A stretch of DNA of 64,000 nt from an uncultured Vicinamibacterales bacterium (GTDB taxonomy: Bacteria > Acidobacteriota > Vicinamibacteria > Vicinamibacterales > UBA8438). This document shows positions 1-8,678 of the stretch, piece by piece. Location: NCBI GenBank assembly GCA_958295905.1, contig OY282382.1:1-64000 (forward strand), in the 5' to 3' direction. The position numbers and the translations under genes are program-made. The notes beneath the pieces are model-generated. The model ran no database searches. It worked only from the letters and a program-made list of their open reading frames with translations, and was not told where the DNA came from. Every line of letters starts with the position of its first letter. The first letter of the stretch is position 1.

Positions 1-1
1 C

Positions 2-520
2 TGTCAGGACCCCAAGGCGAAAGACGCCTACTTGGCGTGGCTGCGCCAGCTTCGCCCGGCGGAGGTGGACGATGTGGGCACCCTGAAGGGCGCCGTCGGC
101 GAACCGCTGTTCATGCTGCGGGAGAACGACGTGGAGTTCCCGGCGCCTGTCCTGAGCGATGGCACCCTGCGTTTCGCCGCAATCACCGCCGCCTTCTTCC
201 AGGACGACACGCCCGGCATCACGATGATCGAGGAAATCGAGAAGGGCATTCATGCGAGTCGAGTGAAAATCCTGTTGGAACTGTTGCGTAGCCAGGCTGA
301 ATCCACGGGAACACAAGTCGTGGCGACAACCCACTCGGCGGCGGTTCTGGACTGGCTTCAGGAAGAGGACTACAAAACTACGTTTTTCTTCAGACGAGAC
401 GAGGCGACGGGCGAATCAAGGATCTGTTCGCTGGCCGATATGCCTCGATTCATGGATGTCGTCAAGAAGAAGCCCGCTTCCGAGTTGTTCTCGCAGGGTT
501 GGCTGGAAGCGGCGTCATGA
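2..520 (+). CDS. AAA family ATPase (AAA_21/OLD-like), C-terminal part
   Basis: The window opens inside this gene; the frame is open from base 2, so the N-terminal Walker A half lies upstream. The visible C-terminal half carries the ABC-type signature region LSDGTLRFAAI, a Walker B-like ITMIEEIEKGIH and the H-loop VVATTHSAAVLDW, the order seen in SMC/RecF-like AAA_21 ATPases of defence and repair systems. It ends 33 bp before a restriction-like helicase/nuclease on the same strand, so an ATPase-helicase-nuclease operon is likely. Walker B reads E-E instead of the common D-E. The family is clear; the cellular role is inferred from context only. Confidence 0.75.
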   Translation, partial: CQDPKAKDAYLAWLRQLRPAEVDDVGTLKGAVGEPLFMLRENDVEFPAPVLSDGTLRFAAITAAFFQDDTPGITMIEEIEKGIHASRVKILLELLRSQAESTGTQVVATTHSAAVLDWLQEEDYKTTFFFRRDEATGESRICSLADMPRFMDVVKKKPASELFSQGWLEAAS

Positions 521-553
521 GTTTCGCAGCGCATCTTCAGAATCTGTGAACCC

Positions 554-3500
554 ATGCCGGACGACCAGATCCCCATCCGGCCGGTCGAAGATCCCATCCT
601 GTGCCCGCCCTGGACGGAGCCGGACCAGCACTGGCTGTACGACACCCGCACCGGCGTGCCGTCGAAGAATCCGGGGCGGCGGCCGGCCGGCTACTGGTTC
701 AAGACCGAACGCACGGGCAGCGCCCAGCGATCGCTGCTGGCGGAGGAAGAGCGGGACGACCTGCCGCTGGTGAACGTGCTGCGGGCCGACGTCCGCCGCT
801 GGCGGGAGGCCGGATGGCCGGGCGCCTCCCAGACCACGAAGAAGCTCCTGCGCCACTGGTGGCGACCGGACCGCGCGCGACGGCTGTTCTTCTGCCAGCT
901 CGAGGCGGTCGAGACGATCATCTACCTGCGCGAACTGCTGGCACGGGGCAGGAAACCGCGCTGGACGCCCCAGCTCGGCGTGCGCGACTTCGAACTGTTG
1001 AACGCGGGGCGCAACCCGCGGCCCGCCGAGTGGGTGACCACAGTGGCGCAGCCCCCCAGGCTCGCGGATGCGCCGCACGGGAACGGCGGGCGGCCGATCC
1101 CGCGCTACGCCTGCAAGATGGCGACCGGCAGCGGCAAGACGGTGGTCATGGCGATGCTCGTCGCCTGGGCGTTCTGCAACCGCGGCGCGACTCCCGGCGA
1201 CCCGCGGTTCCCCCGCCGGGTGCTGGTCGTCTGTCCCAACCTGACGATCCGGGACCGGCTGCGCGTGCTGCGCCCCTCCGACGCCGACAGCTACTACGAG
1301 CAGTTCGACGTCGTGCCGTCTCCGCTCCGTCCCGCCCTCGCCGGGGGCAAGGTGCTCGTGACCAACTGGCACCGGCTCAGCCCCGCGCCGGACGAGGTCA
1401 CGGTCGGCGGGGTGGCCGTGGGCCGGCTCGGCGAAGAGACACCGGAGGCGTTCGCCCGCAACCGCCTGGGCGACCTCTGGGACGGCGAGCCGCTGCTGGC
1501 ACTGAACGACGAGGGCCACCACGCGTACCGCCCGGCGCCGGCCGGCGATGGCGCCCTCTCCGCCGAGGAGCGGGCTGACCGCGAAGCGGCGACGGTCTGG
1601 GTCGACGGGCTCGACCGGATACACGCCGCTTGCGGGATCGACGCCTGCATCGATCTGTCGGCCACGCCGTTCTACATCCAGGGCAGCGGATACCCCGAAG
1701 GGTCGCCGTTCCCCTGGATCGTCAGCGACTTCAGCCTGGTCGACGCCATCGAATGCGGCGTCACGAAGATTCCGCGCCTCCCCGCCGCCGACAACACCGG
1801 GCGTCCCGACCCGAAGTACTTCCGGCTGTGGGAGCACGTGACGAAAGACCTGAAGGCGGGCGAAAGGCTGACGGGCGGACGTCCGAAGCCGGAAGTGGCC
1901 TACCGCAAGGCCGAGGACGCGCTGCTCACCCTCGCCGGCGAATGGCAGGCGCAGTTCGACCGGGTGCGGGCGTCGGCGCCCGGCCAGGACCGGACCCCGC
2001 CGGTGCTGATCGTCGTCTGCGACACCACCGCCACCGCGACCCACGTCCACCGGATGATCTCCGGAGAGGAAGTGGTCGAAGACGGGTCTCCGGACGACCC
2101 CGGCGGCGATGGGAACGGCGGATCGCCGCGGGCGCGTCGGCGGGCGGCGTCACGGACGACGCGCCACGGAACCGGGCTGCCCGGGTTTCCGGCGTTGTGG
2201 AACCGGAACGGCGAAGAGGTCACGCTCCGCATCGACTCCAAACTGCTCGAAGCGGCCGAGCGCGGCGACCCGGCCGCCACCCGGAAGGACGCCGCCGAGG
2301 AGCTGCGCCGGATCGTCTCCACCATCGGACGGCCGGGCGAACCGGGGGCGCGCATCCGCTGCGTCGTCAGCGTCAACATGCTGAGCGAAGGGTGGGACGC
2401 CAACAACGTGACCCACATCCTCGGGCTGCGCGCCTTCCAGAGTCAGTTGCTGTGCGAGCAGGTCGTCGGCCGCGGCCTCCGGCGCATGGACTACACGCCC
2501 GACCCGGCCACCGGCCTGCTGACCGCCGAGTACGTCGACATTTTCGGCGTCCCGTTCTCCCTGATTCCGTTCAAGGGCCGCGAACCGGGAGAGAAACCGC
2601 CACCACCGGAAGGACCGAAGCACGAAGTCATGGCGCTGCCCGCGCGCCGGGCGTTCGAGATCCGTTTCCCGGTCGTCGAGGGCTACGTCGTCTCCCTGCC
2701 GCGGAACCGCGTCGTCTGCGACGTCGAATCGATGGAGTGGACGACGCTCGATCCGGCGGCCACGCCGGTCGCCGCGTTCGTGCAGCCCCAAGTCGGGTAC
2801 AAGATCGGCGATCCCGGCGCGTACGGCGGGTTCGGGTTCCAGGAGGTCGACCGGCAGACGTACTACGACGCCGTGCACCCGCAGACGATCGCGTTCCAGA
2901 TCGCCCTTGAAGTGGTCGATCGGTTGATCTGCGCAGCCGGCGACGGCGCGCGGCGACGGAACCACCGCGGCGCGCTGTTCCCGCAAGTGCTGCAGATCGT
3001 CGAGCGGTACATCCGGATGCGCGTGCGCTTCAACGGCCTTCATCCGTGCGAGATCGGCTTGCAAACCTATGCGCAGCGCATCGCCGGACTGCTCGCCGCC
3101 GCGATCAGGCCGGACGACGCCCGGGGCGAACCGCCGCTGCTCCCGCGGCTGAACCGGTACGAGCCGGTGGGCAGCACGGCGCGGGTGCGCTTCAAGACCG
3201 CGCGGCCCGTGCAGGCGACCCGGGCGAGCCATCTGAACTTCGTGGCGTGCGACACGGCGGGCTGGGAGCAGGCGGCGACGTTCCAGTTGGAGCGCTTGGC
3301 CGCGGGCGGCGTCGTGGACTGCTACGCGCGCAACGACCACCTCGAGTTCAACATCCCGTACGAGTTCTACGGTGAACCGCACGCCTACGAACCCGACTTC
3401 ATCGTGCGTCTGAAGAACGGCGCGCACGTCGTGCTGGAGATCAAGGGACGGCCGCACGCGGGGACGGACGCGAAGCACGAGGCGGCGCGGCGCTGGACGT

Positions 3501-3751
3501 CCGCCGTCAACCACTGGGGGCACCTCGGCGAATGGGACTTCCTGGTCTGTTGGGATCCACAGGCGCTGGAGAACGACCTGGCGGCGCTGATCGACGCGCG
3601 CCGCCAGCGCATCCGCGAAACCGCCGTGCTGGTCCGCGAACAAGCCGAGCGTGACGTCGGCAGGTTGCGGGAGCAGGGCTGGAAGAAAGCCGACTTCGCG
3701 CGCGCGCTGCGGAACCTGCTGAGCGCGAACGAAGAGGGCGGCTCCGCATGA
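554..3751 (+). CDS. Type III restriction-like DEAD/DEAH helicase-nuclease
   Basis: A 1065-residue superfamily 2 helicase fused to a nuclease. Visible motifs in order: Walker A ATGSGKT near residue 190; DEGHH as motif II near 318; SATPFY as motif III near 368; QVVGRGLRR as motif VI near 635; and a C-terminal PD-(D/E)XK-like site, EPDFIVRL followed by VVLEIKGR, near 945-965. Size and layout fit the type III Res subunit group often called BPTD_3080-like. Such proteins translocate on DNA and cleave it. No methyltransferase is visible downstream; it may lie left of the window or be absent. The gene overlaps the next by ATGA, so the two are translationally coupled. Confidence 0.85.
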   Translation: MPDDQIPIRPVEDPILCPPWTEPDQHWLYDTRTGVPSKNPGRRPAGYWFKTERTGSAQRSLLAEEERDDLPLVNVLRADVRRWREAGWPGASQTTKKLLRHWWRPDRARRLFFCQLEAVETIIYLRELLARGRKPRWTPQLGVRDFELLNAGRNPRPAEWVTTVAQPPRLADAPHGNGGRPIPRYACKMATGSGKTVVMAMLVAWAFCNRGATPGDPRFPRRVLVVCPNLTIRDRLRVLRPSDADSYYEQFDVVPSPLRPALAGGKVLVTNWHRLSPAPDEVTVGGVAVGRLGEETPEAFARNRLGDLWDGEPLLALNDEGHHAYRPAPAGDGALSAEERADREAATVWVDGLDRIHAACGIDACIDLSATPFYIQGSGYPEGSPFPWIVSDFSLVDAIECGVTKIPRLPAADNTGRPDPKYFRLWEHVTKDLKAGERLTGGRPKPEVAYRKAEDALLTLAGEWQAQFDRVRASAPGQDRTPPVLIVVCDTTATATHVHRMISGEEVVEDGSPDDPGGDGNGGSPRARRRAASRTTRHGTGLPGFPALWNRNGEEVTLRIDSKLLEAAERGDPAATRKDAAEELRRIVSTIGRPGEPGARIRCVVSVNMLSEGWDANNVTHILGLRAFQSQLLCEQVVGRGLRRMDYTPDPATGLLTAEYVDIFGVPFSLIPFKGREPGEKPPPPEGPKHEVMALPARRAFEIRFPVVEGYVVSLPRNRVVCDVESMEWTTLDPAATPVAAFVQPQVGYKIGDPGAYGGFGFQEVDRQTYYDAVHPQTIAFQIALEVVDRLICAAGDGARRRNHRGALFPQVLQIVERYIRMRVRFNGLHPCEIGLQTYAQRIAGLLAAAIRPDDARGEPPLLPRLNRYEPVGSTARVRFKTARPVQATRASHLNFVACDTAGWEQAATFQLERLAAGGVVDCYARNDHLEFNIPYEFYGEPHAYEPDFIVRLKNGAHVVLEIKGRPHAGTDAKHEAARRWTSAVNHWGHLGEWDFLVCWDPQALENDLAALIDARRQRIRETAVLVREQAERDVGRLREQGWKKADFARALRNLLSANEEGGSA

Positions 3752-4227
3752 GCGGGGTGCGGAGGCGGGTTGTTCTCGACACGAACCAGATCGTCGGCGC
3801 CGGTTCCCGCTGGCTGCGCGAGTCTTTCCCGACGCCAGATCCCGATCCCGATCCCGATCCCGATCCCAATCCGCACCGACGGTTGGTCATCTGTATCGTG
3901 GAGAAGCACACCGGCCTCTATTGCGATCCGATCATCCAGGAGTACATCGAGACGCTGCTCGAACGCCGCCATCCGCCGGCGCGGGTGCGGAACCTGATCG
4001 CCTATCTCATGGGATCGTTCGAATCGGTCGCCATCACGTCTGCAGCCGCGCCCGTGGCGCCCGTGGATCCCGACGACGAAATCTTCCTCATCTGCGCGAT
4101 CGACGGCGCCGCGGACTACGTCGTCTCCGAAGACCGCGACCTGCTGCGCCTGAAGAACAGCTACCAGCGCCCCGTGATCGGCCGTTGCTCGGAACTCGTC
4201 GACATCCTGGATACGGAACGCGACTGA
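3748..4227 (+). CDS. PIN-domain protein, coupled to the restriction-like helicase
   Basis: A 159-residue PIN-like ribonuclease candidate. The N-terminus VVLDTNQIVG supplies the first acidic residue (Asp11), VDPDDEIFLICA the middle acidic cluster and VSEDRDLL the last, matching the PIN acidic triad. It starts in an ATGA overlap with the helicase gene, so it belongs to the same operon rather than to a free-standing VapBC pair; no antitoxin is seen. A run of five Asp-Pro pairs (residues 31-40) is inserted just after the first strand and is encoded by a perfect hexanucleotide array. RNA cleavage is expected for the family but not proven here. Confidence 0.7.
   Translation: MSGVRRRVVLDTNQIVGAGSRWLRESFPTPDPDPDPDPDPNPHRRLVICIVEKHTGLYCDPIIQEYIETLLERRHPPARVRNLIAYLMGSFESVAITSAAAPVAPVDPDDEIFLICAIDGAADYVVSEDRDLLRLKNSYQRPVIGRCSELVDILDTERD
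3838..3867 (+). repeat. In-frame GATCCC hexanucleotide array (5 units)
   Basis: Five perfect GATCCC units, followed by a degenerate AATCC, encode (Asp-Pro)5-Asn-Pro inside the PIN gene. Because the unit is six bases, slippage would change length without breaking the frame. Confidence 0.9.
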
Positions 4228-4270
4228 CACCCGCCACCTACCTCACCGAGCGCTTCACCCGCGTGTCGCC

Positions 4271-4290
4271 GGACATCCTTCAGGGTGTCC
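4271..4290. terminator. Hairpin between convergent genes
   Basis: An inverted repeat, GGACATCC-TTCA-GGGTGTCC (one mismatch-tolerant 8-bp stem with a 4-nt loop), lies between the 3' ends of the PIN gene (+) and the TonB receptor (-). Position suggests a bidirectional terminator; no clear U-tract is seen. Confidence 0.45.
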
Positions 4291-4320
4291 GCCGCGGCGG
4301 GCATGGCCAAACCGCGGGAA

Positions 4321-6825
4321 TCAGAAGAACCGCAACGAGTAGCCCGCGCGGACGCCGCGGCCCATCTCGGGGGCCAGGTCCTTGATGAACGACGTGTGGT
4401 TCCGGTAGAGGGCGTTCGCCAAGTTGTAGCCGGTGAACGAGAGGATGTGGGCGACGTGCTGCCGGGGCCAGACGTACGACGCGTCCAGGTTGACCACCGC
4501 ATATCCGCGCGTCTCCGTCTCTCCGCGGAAAATCCGGTCCTGCCGTCCCGCGAACAGGAGCTCCGGACTGATCGTCAGACCGCCGAACGGAACGTCGAGG
4601 CTCAGCGTGCCGCGCAGCGGCGGTATGCGCGGCAGCGGCTCGTTCGTCGTCGTCAGGGCCGCGTCGACGTAACCGATCCCGAGCGTGGCCCAGACCTGGC
4701 CGCCCAGCCGGAAGCTCCCGCGGGCGTCGAAGCCGACGAACCGGCTGTCGCCCTGGCGGAGGTCCAGGACGCGCAGGTTGTCCACGATCTCGTCGGTCAG
4801 GTCTCCGAAGATGAAGTCGGCGATGTCGTACACGTAGAAGTTCGCCTCGCCCTGCACGCGGCCGACGCGCTGCCGGAAGCTCACGTCCAGGCCGCGCATC
4901 GTCTCGGCCTCGAGATCGGGGCTCCCGACCTCGAAATTCCCCAGGTGCGGGCCGAAGTTGTAGAGCTCCTCGAGCGCCGGCACGCGATGCCCGTGGGTGA
5001 AGTTGGCCACGATCGCGGTGCTGGCGCCGAGGTCCGCGTGCAGGCCGACGGACGCCGACGCCCCGAGGAACTGCCGGTCGCGGGGGTCGGCAGGTGCCCG
5101 CACGACCTCCTCCCCCTCGTCGTCGTGGTCGTCGCCGTCGTCGTCGTGGTCGCCGTCGTCGTGATCATCATCCCCGTGGTCGTGGCCGGGCAGGACGGGG
5201 CGCGCGGCCGCGTCGTAGCCCGTGCGCTCGACGCGCCCGCCGACCTGCACGCGATGGCGCCCGAAGGTCAGCTCTTCGTAGCCGAAGAGCGAGAACGAGA
5301 CCTGCTCGGTGCGCGGCGCGAGCGCCTCGGCACCGGTCGCCGCGAAGTTGCGGAACCGCAGCTCCGAGCCGAACCGTCCGGTGAGGTGCTCCTGCTGCCG
5401 CTGGTAGACCAGCGTGCGCGTGAGGTAGGTCCGGTTGTCGAAGCGCGTATCGACGTTCTCGATGCCGCCGAGGGTGTCGACGTGGTCGTCCTGGACGTCG
5501 ATCGCGTGGAACCCGGTGCGGACCCCCTGGATCACGCGGTTGTCGATGTTGCGCACGCCGATGTCAAGCCGGGCTACGCGACGCTCGGAGGCGAGGTCGA
5601 TCTCCAGCTCCTCGTCGTGCCCGTCTTCGGCCTCCCCGAGCCCGGGCTCGTCGTGATCGTGCTCCTCCGGCTCCCCGTGGGCGTGGAAGCGATCCTCGAA
5701 GGGCAGTCCGAAGCGGCTGTTCTCCATGGTGAGGCCGAGGCTGGTGAAGAAGCGGTCGTCGAAGTAGCCCAGCCCGGCGCGTCCGCTCGAGAGCTCCGTG
5801 GCCGAGTTGAAAACACTCCCCTCCGGCGTGTCGTAGTCGCCCGCCCGCCGGTAGGCGCCACTCCCCCAGTAGAGGAGCTTGCCGCGCGAATGCTGCACGT
5901 TGGCGTAGGTGCCGACCTGCCGGTTCGCGCTTCCGGCGTCCGTGCCCAGCCGCCCCCGCGTGCCGTCGAGCAGCGTGTCGCCATAGCTCTCGGGCGGCGT
6001 GAGCAGGTTGCGGTAGGCCGCGTGCGGCGTAATCACGTTGATGAGTCCGACGATGTTCGACCCGTAGAGCAGTGTGGCCGGTCCCCGTGTGATCTCGATG
6101 CGCTCGGCGCTGTTCGGGTCTATCGTGACGCCGTGGTGATCGGAAGTGCTGGAGAGGTCGCCGGTGGGGATCCCGTCCTCGATAACGTGCACGCGGTCCC
6201 CGCCGAACCCGCGGATGATCGGCCGGCTCGACCCCGGTCCGAAGCTGCGGTTCGCAATGCCCGGCTCGTCCTCGAGGGCTTCCCCGATGCTGCCGGGCGC
6301 GTCCCGGGCGATCTGGAAGGCGTCGACCGTCGTAACGGCGTTGAACGCCCGGAGCGTCGCCTCGGCCCCTACCGTCGCCTGGGCGGTGACGGTCACCTCC
6401 TCGCGGACCGGCGACAGGCGGAGCGCGAACTCGACGCTCGTCGTCCCGCCGGCCGTGACGGCCACGCTCTGGCGGGCGGTGGTGAGGCGCTCGCGCTGCG
6501 CCGTGACCTCGTACGAACCGGCCGGCACGCCGGTGATCTCGAACGTCCCGTCGTCGGTGAAGGTGAATGCGCCGGTCCCGAGGATCAGTATTATCGCGCC
6601 ATCGACGAGCCCTCCGGTCTCGACCAGTGTCACCGTGCCGCGCAGCGTGCCGGTATCCTGCGCCTCGGAGTCTGCGCCGCAGGAAGTTCGCGGAATCCCG
6701 GTGGCTTGCGTCGTGACGCACGGCGTCAAGGTGTCTTCCGCGGTCGACGAGCAGGTGATTTTCGACCAGCCGGCGGCGTGAACCGAAAACAGGCCGTACA
6801 CCCCTCCAAACGCCGCGATTCGCAC
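4321..6825 (-). CDS. TonB-dependent receptor, metal-type (ZnuD-like), His/Asp-rich loops
   Basis: An outer-membrane receptor of about 834 residues if the GTG at 6825 is used. The order is a carboxypeptidase-regulatory-like domain (GTLRGTV to VEFALRL), a TonB plug (EALEDEPGIANRSF, then RPIIRGFGGDR near 178-210) and a beta-barrel ending in the aromatic SLRFF. Two barrel segments are strikingly rich in His, Asp and Glu (residues about 378-408 and 545-577), as in zinc receptors of the ZnuD type, so divalent metal uptake is the likely role. The 5' end abuts an IS1182-family element; no ATG exists upstream, and the start VRIAAFGGVYGLFSVHA looks only partly like a signal peptide, so the native N-terminus may have been removed. 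Confidence 0.8.
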   Translation of the reverse strand: MRIAAFGGVYGLFSVHAAGWSKITCSSTAEDTLTPCVTTQATGIPRTSCGADSEAQDTGTLRGTVTLVETGGLVDGAIILILGTGAFTFTDDGTFEITGVPAGSYEVTAQRERLTTARQSVAVTAGGTTSVEFALRLSPVREEVTVTAQATVGAEATLRAFNAVTTVDAFQIARDAPGSIGEALEDEPGIANRSFGPGSSRPIIRGFGGDRVHVIEDGIPTGDLSSTSDHHGVTIDPNSAERIEITRGPATLLYGSNIVGLINVITPHAAYRNLLTPPESYGDTLLDGTRGRLGTDAGSANRQVGTYANVQHSRGKLLYWGSGAYRRAGDYDTPEGSVFNSATELSSGRAGLGYFDDRFFTSLGLTMENSRFGLPFEDRFHAHGEPEEHDHDEPGLGEAEDGHDEELEIDLASERRVARLDIGVRNIDNRVIQGVRTGFHAIDVQDDHVDTLGGIENVDTRFDNRTYLTRTLVYQRQQEHLTGRFGSELRFRNFAATGAEALAPRTEQVSFSLFGYEELTFGRHRVQVGGRVERTGYDAAARPVLPGHDHGDDDHDDGDHDDDGDDHDDEGEEVVRAPADPRDRQFLGASASVGLHADLGASTAIVANFTHGHRVPALEELYNFGPHLGNFEVGSPDLEAETMRGLDVSFRQRVGRVQGEANFYVYDIADFIFGDLTDEIVDNLRVLDLRQGDSRFVGFDARGSFRLGGQVWATLGIGYVDAALTTTNEPLPRIPPLRGTLSLDVPFGGLTISPELLFAGRQDRIFRGETETRGYAVVNLDASYVWPRQHVAHILSFTGYNLANALYRNHTSFIKDLAPEMGRGVRAGYSLRFF

Positions 6826-6860
6826 CCGATTCTCGGTCGGTGGGGGCAGGATCCACCCCC

Positions 6861-8184
6861 TTACGCCGCCATCAGCGCGTGCAGGCGCTTGGCGTTCACC
6901 GCCAGGCACACCAAGTCCCACTCGCCCCGCACCTGAGCCAGGCCGCGCAGGCTGAAGCGCCGGAAGCCCAGCACGTGCTTGACCCAGCCGTACGGCGCCT
7001 CCGACAACCACTTCCGCTCCGCATACACCGCCCGCCCCGCCGGCGTCGACAGCTTCTCCACCATCCGCCCCGTCGCCGGATGCTTCTCCAGATCGCGGCC
7101 GGCGACCCCCTTGTCCTCCCGGCCCGCCGCCACGTAACCGTCAACACCCCGCGTTTCCAGGTCCGCCAAATCCCGCTCGTTGCAGTACCCCGCGTCGGCC
7201 AGCACCGTCGCCGGCTGCGTCTCGAACGTCTCCCGCACCTGGTCGAGCAACACCGGCAGCCCCCCCTGGTCGTTCGCGTTCGCCGTCACATCCGTCGCCA
7301 CCAACAACTGGTGCTCGGCGTCCACCGCCGCCTGCGCGTTGTAGCACTGCTGGAAGCCCTCGTTGCCCGTCTTCATGATCCCGCTTTCCGGGTCCGTGAA
7401 GTTGCTCTGCGACTTCTCGTCGGGCTCTCCGTACGCCCGCTTGTACGGCCGGCCCCCCTTCGGATTCCGGGTCCGCCCCGGCTGCCGGCCGCGCGCGGCG
7501 TCCGCAGCCCGTTGCGCCGCCTCCAAACGCGCCTGCGCCGCCCGGATCGCCGCCAAACGATCCTCACGCCGCCGCAACTCCGCCGGCAACTCGTCGCCCC
7601 GTACCGCCGGACCCAACCGCACATCCTCGGCCACGTCGGTCTCATCCGCCGACCGCAACAGCGCGTCGACCTCGCCGGCCAGACGCCGTTCCTCCTCCTG
7701 CATCCGACCGTAGCTCATCGCCTTGCGCTTGCTCGCATTCGCGCGCACCTTCGTCCCGTCGATCGACAGCTTCCCGAACCGGGCCAGCCCCAATTCCCGC
7801 GCGAGACCGACCACATCGACGAACAGCCGCTTGAAATCGGCCAGGTGCCGGCGACGGAACTCGCAAATCGTCCGATGCTGCGGGAAGTTGCCGGCGGCCA
7901 GCACCCGGAACGCGACGTCCTCTTCCAGCTTCTTCGCGATCCTCCGCGACGAAAACACCCCCGTCGCGTAGGCGTAGAGCAGCACCTTCACCATCATCCG
8001 AGGCGAATACGGCGCGTTGCGACGACCGTCCCCCCTCGTACGGCGCGTAGAACGCCGTCAGATCCAGACCTTCAACCAGATCGCTGATGTGGTGCGCCAA
8101 GTGACCCTCGGGCAGCCACTCCCGCACATCGGGCGGCAACAACAGCGACTGCTCGGGCACGTAGGGGCGAAACGTTGTCGACAT
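6861..8184 (-). CDS. IS1182-family transposase, single-base frameshift
   Basis: Read as one gene, this encodes a DDE transposase of about 440 residues, normal for IS1182. The N-terminus, from the ATG at 8184 (MSTTFRPYVPEQ, then LVEGLDLTAFYAPYEG), is in one frame. The rest (from RRNAPYSPRMMVKVLLYAY through LSIDGTKVRANASK, ATVLADAGYCNERDL and GWVKHVLGFRRFSLRG) is in another. The frames join at a run of six C on the plus strand (8030-8035); removing one base restores Y-E-G-D-G-R-R-N-A-P-Y. IS1182 is not known for programmed shifting, so decay or a homopolymer read error are the likely causes. Terminal repeats could not be placed. Confidence 0.8.
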
Positions 8185-8678
8185 CAAGCTCCCTCTCGTC
8201 GTCGGCTCGTCTACAATTGTCGCATCGATTTTCTGCGGCGCAGACTCCTCGGCCGGCGCCGCGGCGATCGCGACGGCGGCGGCGATGGCGACGGCGGAGG
8301 GTCGGAGGCGCCGGCCCGGGCCGGCCGGCGGGCGCCGCCGAGGCGGCCTGCGCGGGCGCGCCGGCGCCGGGCCGCGGCCTGAAGGGATCGTGGAGTGCAA
8401 GCTCAGGGGCGTTCGTGGCATCATGGGCGTCCGGCGGCGCGTCTTGAACAGGGCTATTCTATCTATCGGATGCGCAGTACACGCCACTTTGGTCTTGCGG
8501 TGCGAGGTCAGCGCACTGGAATCGCCCCGATGACGGACCGCCCAGGCAGCCGGCACGCCCTCCGGCGCTTGCCGCCCGCCGCGCCGGCTCGGAGCGGCAT
8601 TCATGACGCACGGACTGGTTCTTCCAGCCGTACGATAGCCTTTATTGGCGCGGGGCTGGCACGCACGGAGGAGACGGC
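8185..8678. other. Intergenic: extreme-GC stretch and a hairpin half-site
   Basis: No gene is seen. A family-H half-site (TTCTGCGGCGCAGACTCCT) lies at 8231-8249, and 8250-8390 is almost pure G+C with GGCGGC-like simple sequence. The promoter of the downstream amidohydrolase should lie in 8600-8670, where a short AT-richer patch (GATAGCCTTTATTGG) precedes the start. Confidence 0.5.

Noticed and set aside
4285-6936. Very long open frame (883 codons) opposite the TonB receptor
   Set aside because: It mirrors the receptor codon for codon, has Val/Arg-rich composition and no domain; GC-rich third positions of the true gene keep the antisense frame open.
8030-8035. Programmed frameshift in the IS1182-type transposase
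   Set aside because: The site is a run of six G on the coding strand, not a known slippery heptamer, and this IS family normally has a single frame.
8240-8390. Extreme GC stretch with many short open frames
   Set aside because: Simple GGC/GCG sequence with no conserved residues or start signals.
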